Notes under the pieces: generated by a model
Seen by the model: the letters and a program-made list of their open reading frames with translations, nothing else
Told to the model about the DNA's origin: nothing
The model's database searches: none
Assembly: GCA_020636315.1 (NCBI GenBank)
Contig: JACJYA010000003.1
Span: 62,001 to 126,000, forward strand
DNA: 64,000 nt
Source: Lewinellaceae bacterium
GTDB taxonomy: Bacteria > Bacteroidota > Bacteroidia > Chitinophagales > Saprospiraceae
Direction: 5' to 3'
Part shown: positions 9,291-18,790 of the stretch, in pieces
How the letters are laid out: every line of letters begins with the position of its first letter
Position numbering within the stretch: the first letter of the stretch is position 1
Made by a program: the position numbers and the translations under genes

Positions 9291-10330
9291 TGGACAAACC
9301 ACGTAACCTACAACTTCGCCTTTTGTCTTACGGCGTGATCGCCTACATGATGCTGGCCTTTGCCTGGTGGTCCATCCTGTTGTTCACCAAGAACCGGGAT
9401 GCCTACGAGGCCAAGCGGGACAAAATGCGGCTCATGATGATCGCCAGAGAAGAGATCCCTCCCACGGATGAGGCTTTTTACAGCACGCCGGCTTTTCAGG
9501 AACTGAAAAATCAATATGCCAGCCAGGAGTACATGATCCTGGGAGAGGCCAGCGTTTTCGTGCTCAGCCTGGCCATCGGGGTCTGGCTGATCAACCGGGG
9601 ATACCACCGGGAAATGCTGGCCGCCCTTCAGCAGCGAAACTTCCTCCTGTCGATCACCCATGAACTCAAATCGCCCATCGCCTCCATCCGGCTGGTGCTG
9701 GAAACCTTCCAGCGGCGGGAATTGCCCCGGGACAAAGCCGAGCACCTCACCAAAAACGCCCTCCTGGAAACCGAACGGCTCAACAAACTGGTCAACGACC
9801 TGCTGTTGTCCGCCAAACTGGAGTCGGCTTATCAATTGCACAAGGTACCGGTCAATATCGCCCAGGTAGTGGAGGATATCCTCGAGCAAATGGAGGCGAA
9901 ATACCCCAATGCCAGTTTTACCTTTAATAAGCAAACCGCCGTGGAAGACACGCTGGGCGACGTTGCCGGGCTGGATTCGGTCATCCTCAACCTGCTGGAA
10001 AACGCAGTAAAATACTCGGGAGCAGCACCGGATATCGAGGCCCGCATCAGCCAGCACGGCAATACCATACGCCTGGAAATTGCCGACCAGGGCATCGGGA
10101 TCGATGAAAGCGAAAAGGCGAAGATATTCGAAAAGTTCTACCGGATAGGCAGTGAGGACACCCGCAAAACAAAAGGAACCGGTTTGGGTTTATACATTGT
10201 AAGCCAGATCGTCAAAGCCCATAAAGGGAAAATAGCGGTGCTGGATAACGACCCTCAGGGAACGGTTTTCCGGATTGAAATACCCGTTGCCCGCGAAGAA
10301 AAAAAACATCCAAAAAATAAGGGCCAATAA
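9290..10330 (+). CDS. Membrane sensor histidine kinase (HisKA/HATPase)
   Basis: A 346-residue two-component sensor. It has transmembrane segments at about residues 13-32 and 84-101 flanking a short extracytoplasmic loop of about 50 residues, too small for a large ligand domain. A HisKA domain follows, with phosphoacceptor His124 in SITHELKSP. The ATPase domain has its N box (LLENAVKYS), G1 box (DQGIGI), F box (FEKFYR) and G2 box (GTGLGLYIV). The start codon overlaps the hemL stop by one base. The partner regulator begins three bases after this stop, so the two form a cognate pair. The stimulus is unknown; linkage to hemL is suggestive but not proof of heme control. Confidence 0.93.
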   Translation: MDKPRNLQLRLLSYGVIAYMMLAFAWWSILLFTKNRDAYEAKRDKMRLMMIAREEIPPTDEAFYSTPAFQELKNQYASQEYMILGEASVFVLSLAIGVWLINRGYHREMLAALQQRNFLLSITHELKSPIASIRLVLETFQRRELPRDKAEHLTKNALLETERLNKLVNDLLLSAKLESAYQLHKVPVNIAQVVEDILEQMEAKYPNASFTFNKQTAVEDTLGDVAGLDSVILNLLENAVKYSGAAPDIEARISQHGNTIRLEIADQGIGIDESEKAKIFEKFYRIGSEDTRKTKGTGLGLYIVSQIVKAHKGKIAVLDNDPQGTVFRIEIPVAREEKKHPKNKGQ

Positions 10331-10333
10331 CCT

Positions 10334-11017
10334 ATGATGAGAATCCTGCTTGTTGAAGACGAAGAGAACATCCGCGACGTCGTCAAACTCAACCTCGAAA
10401 TGGAAGACTACGAAGTCGTAGCCACCGGCAGCGGAAAAGAAGCACTGAAATTCGTCAAGGAACAACATTTTGACCTGCTGATCCTCGACGTCATGCTGCC
10501 GGAAGTGGATGGCTTTCAGATCTGCGAGCAGATCCGGCTGACCAATATGGATGTTCCAATCATTTTCCTGACCGCTAAAGATACCGCTCAGGACAGGATA
10601 ACCGGCCTGAAAAAAGGCGCCGATGATTACCTGACCAAACCATTCAACCTGGAAGAATTGCTGCTGCGCGTTCAGAACCTCATTAAACGGACCAGCAGTA
10701 AGCCCGCCAACACTCCCGAGATCTATGAATTCGGAGAGAACAAAGTTAACTTTGCCACTTATGAGGCCAAAGGCAACCCCGGCGAGTTCACCCTCACTAA
10801 AAAGGAGGCCATGCTGCTGAAACTGCTGATCGACCGCCGGGGAGAAGTGGTCTCCCGCCAGCAGATCCTGCAATCGGTCTGGGGCTATGATGTCTATCCC
10901 TCCACCCGCACCATCGATAATTTTATCCTGTCCTTCCGAAAATATTTCGAGAAAGACCCCAGGAATCCGAAGTACTTTCTCTCCGTACGCGGGGTAGGCT
11001 ATAAGTTCGTCGATTAA
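10334..11017 (+). CDS. OmpR/PhoB-family response regulator
   Basis: A 227-residue DNA-binding response regulator. The receiver domain occupies residues 1-120, with acidic pocket Glu9/Asp10 (VEDEEN), phosphoacceptor Asp52 (LILDVMLP), the conserved Thr in FLTAKD and Lys in YLTKPF. The C-terminal winged helix runs from about residue 135 to 227 and ends in RTIDNFILSFRKYFE and VRGVGYKF, both typical of the OmpR family. It is three bases downstream of the histidine kinase gene, whose product should phosphorylate it. Target genes cannot be inferred. No terminator-like hairpin was found directly after the stop. Confidence 0.95.
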   Translation: MMRILLVEDEENIRDVVKLNLEMEDYEVVATGSGKEALKFVKEQHFDLLILDVMLPEVDGFQICEQIRLTNMDVPIIFLTAKDTAQDRITGLKKGADDYLTKPFNLEELLLRVQNLIKRTSSKPANTPEIYEFGENKVNFATYEAKGNPGEFTLTKKEAMLLKLLIDRRGEVVSRQQILQSVWGYDVYPSTRTIDNFILSFRKYFEKDPRNPKYFLSVRGVGYKFVD

Positions 11018-11271
11018 CCTGGCCAGCACAGCACATATCCGGCCCTTCTCCCGGCTCAATCCGGCATTTGTCAGGCAGCTAACTAATTTGCCGTCAAAAT
11101 CTGTTCTTCGTTTTGCTTTCCCGAAAATAATTATTCGCTAATTTTACTGCCCCCCGGCTACGCATACCTCACGGACTCCCCTCACTAATTTCCGGACGCA
11201 TCACCTTTGGCTATCAGTTTCCAACGGATAGAAAAAATCTCAATAGTTAACCATGACAAATCAGCATTGCA

Positions 11272-13500
11272 ATGCGGAAAACACAATTCTTTATTAGCCT
11301 CAGTTTACTCTTTCTTCTCAGCGCAACTGCCTTTGCTCAGCGCAATTGCGGCACTATGGAACACCTCGAATACCTGGAAAACCAGGACCCCGGCCTCCGG
11401 GACAGGATGGATGCCATTGAACGGCATACCGAGAGGGCGCTGAATGCCCCCTACCGGACCGTCACCGGAGTGATCACCATTCCGGTGGTCGTTCACGTTG
11501 TATTCAATAACTCTACCGAAAATATCAGCGATGCTCAGGTGCTGAGCCAGATCACTATTCTGAATGAAGATTTCCGGAGAATGAATGCTGACGCCGACAA
11601 TACCTGGCCACAGGCGGCCGATTCGGAGATCGAATTCTGCCTGGCCACCGTTGACCCCAATGGCAACCCAACTACCGGAATTACCCGCACTCCCACATCC
11701 GTGAGCAGTTTCGGCACTTCAGGTAACCCCGTGAAATTCAGTTCCTCCGGCGGCGTAAACGCCTGGCCCGCGAGCGATTACCTCAACATCTGGGTTTGCG
11801 ACCTCGCCGGAGGGTTGCTGGGATATGCCCAGTTTCCCGGAGGCAACGCCGCTACCGATGGCATTGTGGTTGACTATGCCTACTTTGGGAACATCGGCAC
11901 CGCTACCTTCCCCTACCACCTTGGCCGTACCGCCACCCATGAAGTGGGGCACTGGCTCAACCTCTTTCACATCTGGGGGGACGGCCCCTGTGGCGTGGAT
12001 GATCTCGTGGCAGACACGCCCATGTCTGACGCCTCTAATTTCGGATGCCCCATCGGCCATGTCTCCTGCGGATCGGTAGATATGGTCCAGAATTACATGG
12101 ACTATACCGACGATGCCTGTATGAACCTCCTTACCCAGGGGCAAAAAAGCAGAATGCGGGCTCTTTTTGAACCCGGAGGATTTAGGGAAAGCATTCTCAC
12201 CTCCGTCGCCTGCGGCAATGTTACCCCTCAACCTACCTGCAATGATGGCATACAGAATGGCAACGAGACCGGTGTGGATTGTGGCGGGACGGACTGCCCT
12301 CCCTGCCCATGCACAGGACAAAACATCCTAACCCTGAATATCAACTTTGACAACAATCCCGGTGAGATTACCTGGCAGATCCTCGATAATGGAGGTGGGC
12401 TCGCAGCTTCCGGCGGCCCTTACACCAGCAATACACCTGGGTCTTCTGTGGCTGAAGATATCTGCCTGCCTGACGGCTGCTTTACCTTTACCATTTTTGA
12501 TGCCGGAAATAACGGCCTTTGTTGCAACTCGGGATACGGCTCCTTTAGCTTAACCGACAATAATGGAAATGTCCTGGCGAGTGGTTATCGCTTTGGAAGT
12601 TCACTCACCTCAAGCTTCTGCCTTACCGCCACTTCATCCTCCTGCAACGACGGCATCCAGAACGGCAACGAGACCGGCATCGACTGCGGCGGGCCCGAGT
12701 GTCCGCCATGTGGCACAGGAACCTGTTCTTACTCACTTTTTAACAGCAATGATTTTGAAAACAGCCTTGGGATCTGGACAGATGGAGGGGTAGATTGCCT
12801 TTGGCCGCACCGTTACACTTTCTATTCAAACAGTGGGTTATTCAGTGTAATGTTAAGAGACAATACCACTTCCTCGGTGTTGACAACAAATGATATCGAT
12901 CTGGCCGCAGCAGAGGAAATAACGATTGATTTCACCTATATCACTGCGAACTTCAGCAGTTCGAGTGACGATTTCTGGTTACAGATCAGTACTAATGGAG
13001 GGAACAGTTACACGCAGGTTGAAGAATGGAATTTGGGGGATGAATTTCAGAATCAGGTTCGGGAGTTTGAATCTGTGACAATTTCCGGGCCATTCAGTTC
13101 CAACACCCGCCTGCGTTTCCGCTGCGATGCCGCCAACGATCTGGATATGGTGTTCCTCGACGATGTGGATATCCAGGTATGCACCCCTTCGGCCAGGGTG
13201 GTTCAGAAACCCGAAGATGGAGAAAATGAAAAAACTGAAACCGGCATTTCTGAAGTAACACTATATCCGAACCCGGTTGAGCGAGAACTTACCGTTTCTT
13301 TCCAACTGGCGAAAGAAGGGATGGTGAAAACAAAAGTTACCGGACTGGACGGCAGAGGCATCCTGCCCGGGAAAGATTATTTCAAACAGGGATGGCAGGA
13401 GATGAAAATTGACGCCAGCACGTTGGCGCCAGGCGTCTATTTCCTTCACCTGTACACCGGAGGCGGCCATACTATACACAAGTTTGTAGTCACCCAATAA
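11272..13500 (+). CDS. Secreted M43 (pappalysin/cytophagalysin-type) zinc metalloprotease with T9SS sorting domain
   Basis: A 742-residue secreted protease. A signal peptide covers residues 1-22 (ending TAFAQ). The catalytic domain has HEVGHWLNLFH starting at His223, the HExxHxxxxxH zinc site of the M43 metzincins. A Met-turn (NYMDYTDD) and cysteines that probably form disulfides follow. After the protease domain come two copies of a Cys-rich motif, CNDGIQNGNETG..CGG..CPPC (from residues 323 and 458), separated by a beta-rich domain. A second beta-rich region precedes the C-terminal type A sorting domain (LYPNPVERELTV to the end), which directs export through T9SS and cell-surface attachment or release. 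The upstream gene is unrelated, and a strong terminator follows. Confidence 0.92.
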   Translation: MRKTQFFISLSLLFLLSATAFAQRNCGTMEHLEYLENQDPGLRDRMDAIERHTERALNAPYRTVTGVITIPVVVHVVFNNSTENISDAQVLSQITILNEDFRRMNADADNTWPQAADSEIEFCLATVDPNGNPTTGITRTPTSVSSFGTSGNPVKFSSSGGVNAWPASDYLNIWVCDLAGGLLGYAQFPGGNAATDGIVVDYAYFGNIGTATFPYHLGRTATHEVGHWLNLFHIWGDGPCGVDDLVADTPMSDASNFGCPIGHVSCGSVDMVQNYMDYTDDACMNLLTQGQKSRMRALFEPGGFRESILTSVACGNVTPQPTCNDGIQNGNETGVDCGGTDCPPCPCTGQNILTLNINFDNNPGEITWQILDNGGGLAASGGPYTSNTPGSSVAEDICLPDGCFTFTIFDAGNNGLCCNSGYGSFSLTDNNGNVLASGYRFGSSLTSSFCLTATSSSCNDGIQNGNETGIDCGGPECPPCGTGTCSYSLFNSNDFENSLGIWTDGGVDCLWPHRYTFYSNSGLFSVMLRDNTTSSVLTTNDIDLAAAEEITIDFTYITANFSSSSDDFWLQISTNGGNSYTQVEEWNLGDEFQNQVREFESVTISGPFSSNTRLRFRCDAANDLDMVFLDDVDIQVCTPSARVVQKPEDGENEKTETGISEVTLYPNPVERELTVSFQLAKEGMVKTKVTGLDGRGILPGKDYFKQGWQEMKIDASTLAPGVYFLHLYTGGGHTIHKFVVTQ

Positions 13501-13531
13501 GAAGGAAGGCACAAAGTGCCGGCAATTTCTG

Positions 13532-13582
13532 AAAGATGGGTTCTACACCGGCGATGGATGCCAGTGGGAACCCATCTTTTTT
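13532..13582 (+). terminator. Rho-independent terminator after the M43 protease gene
   Basis: A perfect 12-bp stem pairs AAAGATGGGTTC (13532-13543) with GAACCCATCTTT (13568-13579) across a 24-base loop, and the right arm runs into six T residues. It lies 31 bases after the protease stop codon. The long loop may contain further pairing. Confidence 0.75.
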
Positions 13583-13780
13583 CAGGAGGTGGCCGAACAA
13601 TGATTTGATAACCAATACTTTAATTTTCTGCAATTGCTGTTTCCGGAAAAAAAACGTTTTGGAGAAGTCAGCACAAACTGCAAAAACCATAAATATTATC
13701 CTGCATAAATTCCTGGAATTCGAATTTTGTCTTATTTTAAAAGCTCATTACAAAACAATCCAGCTTAAACGTTGCACACT

Positions 13781-14203
13781 ATGATGAATGAGCCCATTTC
13801 TACGATCATGACCAAAGACGTTGTTACTGTCCGCCCAGGAGACGCCCTGGCGGCAGTAAAAGAAATACTTTTCAAAAAGCACCTCCACCACATTCCGGTT
13901 GTAGAGGGGAAAAAACTGGTGGGCATTATTACGTCTTTTGACCTGGTAAAACTGGGAAAATCAGCAGAAGAATACGCCGGGATCAAAGTTGAAGAAGTGA
14001 TGACCAGAAAAGTAGCTACCATGTACCCCAATGAAAAGATAGGGGCGGCTGCTCAGGTTTTTCTGGAAAACCTGTTCCACGGCCTGCCTATTGTTGACGA
14101 TGATTACAACCTGGTTGGCATTATTACCACTCACGACGTTCTGAAATACCAATTTCACAAGGAGTATCCCAATCACAAGTTATACTGGAGGACTCCTCAA
14201 TAG
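13781..14203 (+). CDS. Tandem CBS-domain protein
   Basis: A 140-residue protein made almost entirely of two CBS domains, about residues 8-62 and 70-128, each with the pattern of a conserved hydrophobic strand, HHIPVVE or HGLPIVD, and GIIT. Such pairs (Bateman modules) bind adenine nucleotides and often control other proteins. No catalytic domain is attached. The ATG at 13781 is preferred over an upstream TTG in the same frame because the CBS family begins with PISTIMT-like sequence right after it. It stands alone on the plus strand, convergent with the trehalose gene five bases away. The partner is unknown. Confidence 0.88.
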   Translation: MMNEPISTIMTKDVVTVRPGDALAAVKEILFKKHLHHIPVVEGKKLVGIITSFDLVKLGKSAEEYAGIKVEEVMTRKVATMYPNEKIGAAAQVFLENLFHGLPIVDDDYNLVGIITTHDVLKYQFHKEYPNHKLYWRTPQ

Positions 14204-14208
14204 AACAA

Positions 14209-16380
14209 TTATTGTAATCCGTTCAGGAAGGCGCGCACTTCCTCAACGGAGAGCATATTGTACCGGGCTACTGATTTTTCGAGGCCCACTTTAATGGTAT
14301 AAGCCTCTTCAGGCAGGGCCTTGAAAGTGTCCTCATCCGTATGGTCATCGCCAATGGCCATTATGAAGTCCCAGTTTTTCTCACCGACCCAGTTCAAGGC
14401 GGCTTTGCCCTTATTGACTCCGGCATTCTTGATCTCCACCACCTTATTCCCTTCCAGTACCTGAAGGTCATCATTGGCGGTCAGGTAGAGGAGTACATCG
14501 CGGAATTCGCGCACGCGCTTTTCGCCCAGAGCTTTATCGATGGCCCGGTAATGCCAGGCAATGGAGTAGTCTTTTTCTTCAATGAAGGAACCGGGAGTAC
14601 GCTCCACCATATTTTCCAGTACCTGCCGGATTTTCTCTTTCCAGCTTACCGACAAGCCGGTATTGTTGTTCCATTTACCGTTTCGTTTTACCCACACGCC
14701 ATGCTCTGCTGCCATATCTACGCCAAGGTGGCCCAGCCAATCCTGGAGGGTAGTGCGGTCTCTGCCGCTGCTGATGACCAGTTTGGTGCCCTCCTGGCTT
14801 CGCAGGTGTTCGAGGATACGAAGCAAAGGCTCATCCGGAACGACTGCCTGCGGATCTTTGTCGAATGGCATCAGCGTTCCATCATAATCCAGAATGAGCA
14901 GGCGGCTTTGGGCTGAATGATAGGCTTCTGCCAGAGCTGATTTGTCTTCTGAGCTTAGGCGGCGGGCGATTTTCGCTTTTTGTGATTCCATGAGTTTTTT
15001 TTGTTCCTTAATGAAAGTAGCCGCCCAGTGGCGGACATCGTTCTTTTGGATCTTATTCTGCATGCTTATCAGGCGTGACCGTTGTTCTCCCGGATCCATT
15101 TCCAGCGCTTTGAGCAATGCGTCGGCAATGTCCTGCCGATCCTGAGGATTGACGATCAAAGCCTCCGTCAGTTCATTGGATGCCCCGGCCATTTCGCTGA
15201 GGATCAGCACGCCTTTCTTACTTTCCTCCTTGCTGGCGACATATTCTTTGGCCACGAGGTTCATCCCATCCCTCAGCGGAGTGATGAGGGCAATATCGGC
15301 CTCCTGATAAAGTGTTATCAGCTCAGAAAAGTCAAGGCTCCGGTAAAAGTAATGAACCGGGGCCCAATCAAAGGAAGCGTACTTGCCATTGATCTTGCCG
15401 ACCAGGTTGTCTATTTCCTCTTTTAGCGCTTTATACTGGGAAACATTAGCCCGGGAGGGTACTACGATCATCACCAGCGTGACTTTACCCTGATACCCGG
15501 GGTGGTTCGTCAGGAACCGGGCAAAGGCTTTAAGGCGCTGCGGGATGCCCTTGCTGTAATCCAGGCGGTCTATGGAGATCACCAGCTTTTGTTTTTGGGC
15601 CAGTTCCCTGATCTTCAGCGGCCCATTGCCTTCCTGCGGTTCGACCTCAGGGTGAGCATATTTGTCGTAATCGATCCCCATCGGAAAAACATCAGCGTTT
15701 ACCAGGCGGTTGCCCACCGTCAGCATGCCAAAATGATGCTCATAGCCACAGATCCGGTAAACTGCACTCAGAAAATGGCGCATATAACCGAAAGTATGGA
15801 AGCCGATCTGGTCAGCGCCGAGAACACCTTCCAGTATCTGTTTCCGCCAGGGCAGTATCCGGAATACTTCGTAGGAAGGGAAAGGAATATGCAGAAAAAA
15901 CCCCATAGACACCCCCGGAAAAGCCTTTCGGATCATTGCCGGCAACAACATGAGCTGATAGTCATGCACCCACACCAGGTCATCGTCCCGGATGAGCGGG
16001 ATCACCGCTTCTGCGAAAGCCCGATTGACCGACTTGTAGGCGTCCCAGTACTTGTCCCGGTAGGTGGTGTACTGCGTAAAATAATGGAAATGAGGCCAAA
16101 TGGCCTTATTGCTAAACCCCTCGTAGTACAGAGAGATATCCTCTTTGGAGAGGAAAACGGGGTACAGGCCGTCTTTGGCAAGGTCCCGGCGAACAGCTTC
16201 CCGTTCCCAGGCTTCGTTGATCTCCTGGCCCGGCCAGCCGATCCAGATCTTCTCCCAGGAGTCATCCAGTGAATTCAGGCCCGTTGCCAGGCCACCGGCG
16301 CTGGGATGATAAATGAGGTCGCCCTCTTCTTTCTGGATCGTCACCGGCAGGCGGTTGGAAATGATTACTAATCTTGACAT
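14209..16380 (-). CDS. Bifunctional trehalose-6-phosphate synthase/phosphatase
   Basis: A 723-residue fusion. Residues 1 to about 470 form a GT20 trehalose-6-phosphate synthase (OtsA) that joins UDP- or ADP-glucose to glucose-6-phosphate. Visible motifs are NRLPVTI, GGLATGLNS, the VHDYQLMLLP segment, RLDYSKGIP and PLRDGMNLVAKEY. Residues of about 490 to 723 form a HAD-type trehalose-6-phosphate phosphatase (OtsB), with the nucleophile motif LDYDGTLMPF near residue 497 and the late acidic motif GDDHTDEDTF. Both halves look complete, so one protein should make trehalose, an osmolyte and stress protectant. Fusions of this kind are common in Bacteroidota. It is cytoplasmic and appears monocistronic. 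Confidence 0.95.
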   Translation of the reverse strand: MSRLVIISNRLPVTIQKEEGDLIYHPSAGGLATGLNSLDDSWEKIWIGWPGQEINEAWEREAVRRDLAKDGLYPVFLSKEDISLYYEGFSNKAIWPHFHYFTQYTTYRDKYWDAYKSVNRAFAEAVIPLIRDDDLVWVHDYQLMLLPAMIRKAFPGVSMGFFLHIPFPSYEVFRILPWRKQILEGVLGADQIGFHTFGYMRHFLSAVYRICGYEHHFGMLTVGNRLVNADVFPMGIDYDKYAHPEVEPQEGNGPLKIRELAQKQKLVISIDRLDYSKGIPQRLKAFARFLTNHPGYQGKVTLVMIVVPSRANVSQYKALKEEIDNLVGKINGKYASFDWAPVHYFYRSLDFSELITLYQEADIALITPLRDGMNLVAKEYVASKEESKKGVLILSEMAGASNELTEALIVNPQDRQDIADALLKALEMDPGEQRSRLISMQNKIQKNDVRHWAATFIKEQKKLMESQKAKIARRLSSEDKSALAEAYHSAQSRLLILDYDGTLMPFDKDPQAVVPDEPLLRILEHLRSQEGTKLVISSGRDRTTLQDWLGHLGVDMAAEHGVWVKRNGKWNNNTGLSVSWKEKIRQVLENMVERTPGSFIEEKDYSIAWHYRAIDKALGEKRVREFRDVLLYLTANDDLQVLEGNKVVEIKNAGVNKGKAALNWVGEKNWDFIMAIGDDHTDEDTFKALPEEAYTIKVGLEKSVARYNMLSVEEVRAFLNGLQ

Positions 16381-16440
16381 AGAATATTGAGGATTATGAA
16401 CAGTCCCTAAAAGCTGCCCTGCCGGTTCGGTGAGCCCGGA

Positions 16441-16848
16441 TCAGGGGTTCAAAAAAGCGAAGGCCCACCCGGCTACCAGAACCTGCAAAAAGCCGTAGGC
16501 AGCCCATGCCAGAACCATAGAAAGGGAAACAGCAATAGCACTGAAGGTGATCCACATAGAAGGCAATGTTGCAATCAGGACGTAAACCAGGGCGAATCTG
16601 GCACCCCGAGCTGCCCGAGTGCCAGGGAAATGGTTTTTAAAGCGGTTCCAGAACCATGCAAGGGCAAAACTGATCACAAAGGGGTGGAGGAAGAACAGCA
16701 ATGCCCGTTCATTCCCCGGCCAAAAGACAGGGTTGTAATATTCTTCCACCATACCAGGCATAAACCTGATGGTAAAAAACAAAATAAAATAGCTTAACCC
16801 CAGGAGTATGGCACCAGCGGCGAAACCTGAAAGCAGGATTCTTTTCAT
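16441..16848 (-). CDS. Small polytopic membrane protein of unknown function
   Basis: A 135-residue protein with four likely membrane segments (about residues 5-27, 45-63, 80-100 and 108-132), separated by short charged loops including RFKNHFPGTRAARG. I do not recognise the family. The ATG at 16848 was chosen because the methionine at the longer start (16872) adds a polar stretch before the hydrophobic segment. It lies between the trehalose and SPOR-domain genes on the same strand, with 60- and 73-base gaps, so linkage to either is uncertain. Confidence 0.65.
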   Translation of the reverse strand: MKRILLSGFAAGAILLGLSYFILFFTIRFMPGMVEEYYNPVFWPGNERALLFFLHPFVISFALAWFWNRFKNHFPGTRAARGARFALVYVLIATLPSMWITFSAIAVSLSMVLAWAAYGFLQVLVAGWAFAFLNP

Positions 16849-16921
16849 ATTACCGTAAACTTGTCCGAACACACCTATCCAACCCCGAAAAGGCCGCTGA
16901 TGTTTAATTCATTTGCTCTCT

Positions 16922-18151
16922 TTATTCATCGATATAAACGAGGATACCTTCCTGAGAATATTGCCTTTTAAGAGTCCCCAGATAATTATTGGCGCTGATC
17001 TTATCCGGGAAAGGAGCCACCACGACCCGGTTGTTATCTCCCTTTTTCCAGATATAAACATCAGCGAGCCCATCCCCCCTCAACCGGCTGACAAAACTTT
17101 TCGCATTCTCTTCTTTGGCCAGGGATGCCAGCTGGATAGCGTATCCGGTAGTACCTGCCGGAAGTATATAAGACGAAGAAGCAGCTCCTTTGGGGGTAAC
17201 AGCAGCCGTCTCGGAAAGGCGGGGAGTTGCGAATGCCCCGTATTGAGAAGGTTGCTGCCCGTAAGGAGAAACGCTCTGATAGGGAGTGGTTGCCGGAGCG
17301 GCTGAGGGTTGGGAAGCACCGTCTTCCAATACGATATATGCTTCAGGGTAGGAACTCCGGATCTGCTGAAGATACTGGTGGGCAAGTGCAGGGTCATTAT
17401 AAGGCCCAACCCTGACATACTGAAGGCCGCCGATCTGGCGGGAATAGACCTGCCCAAAAGAAGCAACGGCAGAAAACTGGCGGGAATCCGGAAGAACCGG
17501 ATAGGCTCCCAGCTGAATGGCATACACCTCTGTTCCGGCGCCGGTTCTTCCCTGATAAGCCCCGTAAGTTGCCGGAGTATTTGTATAAGGAGAGCGGGCC
17601 GTTAACTGGTTGGGTTCATCCAGGTAAGAGACCTGAACATTTGCCGGTTCCGCATTCCCGGCGCCCCAGATCAGGAGGGTATTTATGGTATCCCGGATGA
17701 ATTGCCCGGAGGGCCGGCCGTTCATCCGGACAGAGAGCAGGGTGCGGTCCGTTTTTTCCCTGAACCGGAGCGTAATCTGATAGTAATCACTGCCTCCCGG
17801 GCCGGGCATTGCCCGAATAGGGCCTATGGCCCTTCCATCTTCGTTATAGGACAGAGCAATCTCGCTGGGCGAAAACCAGGCCCCATCTACTGTAAAATTG
17901 GAAAAGGTAATCCTTACCTCTTTATCCACAGGGTCGAGGCGAATGGCCCCGGCAGTGTTACTCTGAGAGGTTGGAACACCTACCCGTTTACTCACTTCCA
18001 GCCGCTGGGCTCGTTCCCAGGGAGTATTTCCTCCTGCCCTGCCCTCTGCCTGTATCACAAAGGATAACCACTTGCCGGCGCCGCCGGTTTGAGCCTGGCT
18101 GTCAATAAAAAACAAAAAAAACGAAGCGAAGATGATGGTGAGTTTTTTCAT
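16922..18151 (-). CDS. Secreted protein with two SPOR-like domains
   Basis: A 409-residue exported protein. The signal peptide ends at about residue 20 (IDSQAQ). A beta-rich N-terminal domain of about 150 residues, not assigned to a family, is followed by two SPOR-type repeats: one near residues 205-285 (YAIQLGAY to YIVLEDG) and one near 325-409 (YAIQLASL to ILVYIDE). SPOR domains bind denuded peptidoglycan glycan strands, which points to a periplasmic role in wall turnover or division. A proline/glutamine-rich linker joins the two. The domain assignment is well supported; the specific role is not. Confidence 0.8.
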   Translation of the reverse strand: MKKLTIIFASFFLFFIDSQAQTGGAGKWLSFVIQAEGRAGGNTPWERAQRLEVSKRVGVPTSQSNTAGAIRLDPVDKEVRITFSNFTVDGAWFSPSEIALSYNEDGRAIGPIRAMPGPGGSDYYQITLRFREKTDRTLLSVRMNGRPSGQFIRDTINTLLIWGAGNAEPANVQVSYLDEPNQLTARSPYTNTPATYGAYQGRTGAGTEVYAIQLGAYPVLPDSRQFSAVASFGQVYSRQIGGLQYVRVGPYNDPALAHQYLQQIRSSYPEAYIVLEDGASQPSAAPATTPYQSVSPYGQQPSQYGAFATPRLSETAAVTPKGAASSSYILPAGTTGYAIQLASLAKEENAKSFVSRLRGDGLADVYIWKKGDNNRVVVAPFPDKISANNYLGTLKRQYSQEGILVYIDE

Positions 18152-18214
18152 CGGCCTTGGAATTTAAACATGATTTAGCTACGTATTTGAAATAAATATA
18201 AGACAATATTTGGT

Positions 18215-18781
18215 TTACCCGGCCAGGCTGAGATAGAAATCGTGTAAACTGGGGTGCCGGGCGTTGATCCGCAGATCCTTTTTTTCCTCTTTCCGGATAG
18301 CCGTCAATTCTTCTTCTTTGGTGGCTATCAGGACATTGTACATGCCGAGAACCTGCCCGAACTGCATATCGGAAAGCGAATCCCCTACCATTACAGAACG
18401 TTGAAACTCCACTTCCGGGAATTCTTTTCGGGCCTGAAGGGCCATTGCCGGCCCGGGCTTCCGGCAGTTGGGGACGGAAGAGGCAAGGTCCGGGCAGTAA
18501 TATACGGCATCGATCCGCCCTCCCGCATCCTTGATCTGCCGAAGCATCCGGGCGTGTATCCGGGCGAGGTCCTCCTCAGCCATAAGGCCTTTGCCGACTC
18601 CCTGCTGGTTGGTAACGACAAATGCCCTGCCTGTGCGCTGAGTAAGCCCGGCAATCGCTTTCAATGTTCCGGGCAACCACTGAAACTCCTCCCAATTTCG
18701 CACATAAGCGCCGGGAAGCCTGCGGTTGATCACCCCATCCCGGTCGAGGAACAACGCCCACGTCTTGTCCAGTTTCAGCAT
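18215..18781 (-). CDS. gmhB: D-glycero-manno-heptose-1,7-bisphosphate 7-phosphatase (HAD-IIIA)
   Basis: A 188-residue HAD-IIIA phosphatase. The nucleophile motif FLDRDGVINRR is near residues 12-22, TNQQGVGKGL carries motif II and GDSLSDMQF motif IV. CRKPGPAM follows a cysteine-containing loop, but that loop is shorter than the Cys-His-Cys-Cys zinc loop of E. coli GmhB: only two cysteines and no histidine are seen (CPDLASSVPNC). The enzyme removes the 7-phosphate during ADP- or GDP-heptose synthesis. It is nine bases downstream of gmhA, forming an LPS or S-layer heptose unit. Histidinol-phosphatase-type HAD-IIIA activity is a less likely alternative. Confidence 0.85.
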   Translation of the reverse strand: MLKLDKTWALFLDRDGVINRRLPGAYVRNWEEFQWLPGTLKAIAGLTQRTGRAFVVTNQQGVGKGLMAEEDLARIHARMLRQIKDAGGRIDAVYYCPDLASSVPNCRKPGPAMALQARKEFPEVEFQRSVMVGDSLSDMQFGQVLGMYNVLIATKEEELTAIRKEEKKDLRINARHPSLHDFYLSLAG

Positions 18782-18790
18782 AGAAATCAG

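Noticed and set aside
7941..9302. Minus-strand ORF of 453 aa opposite hemL
   Set aside because: The plus-strand frame is unmistakably HemL; the antisense frame has no family signal.
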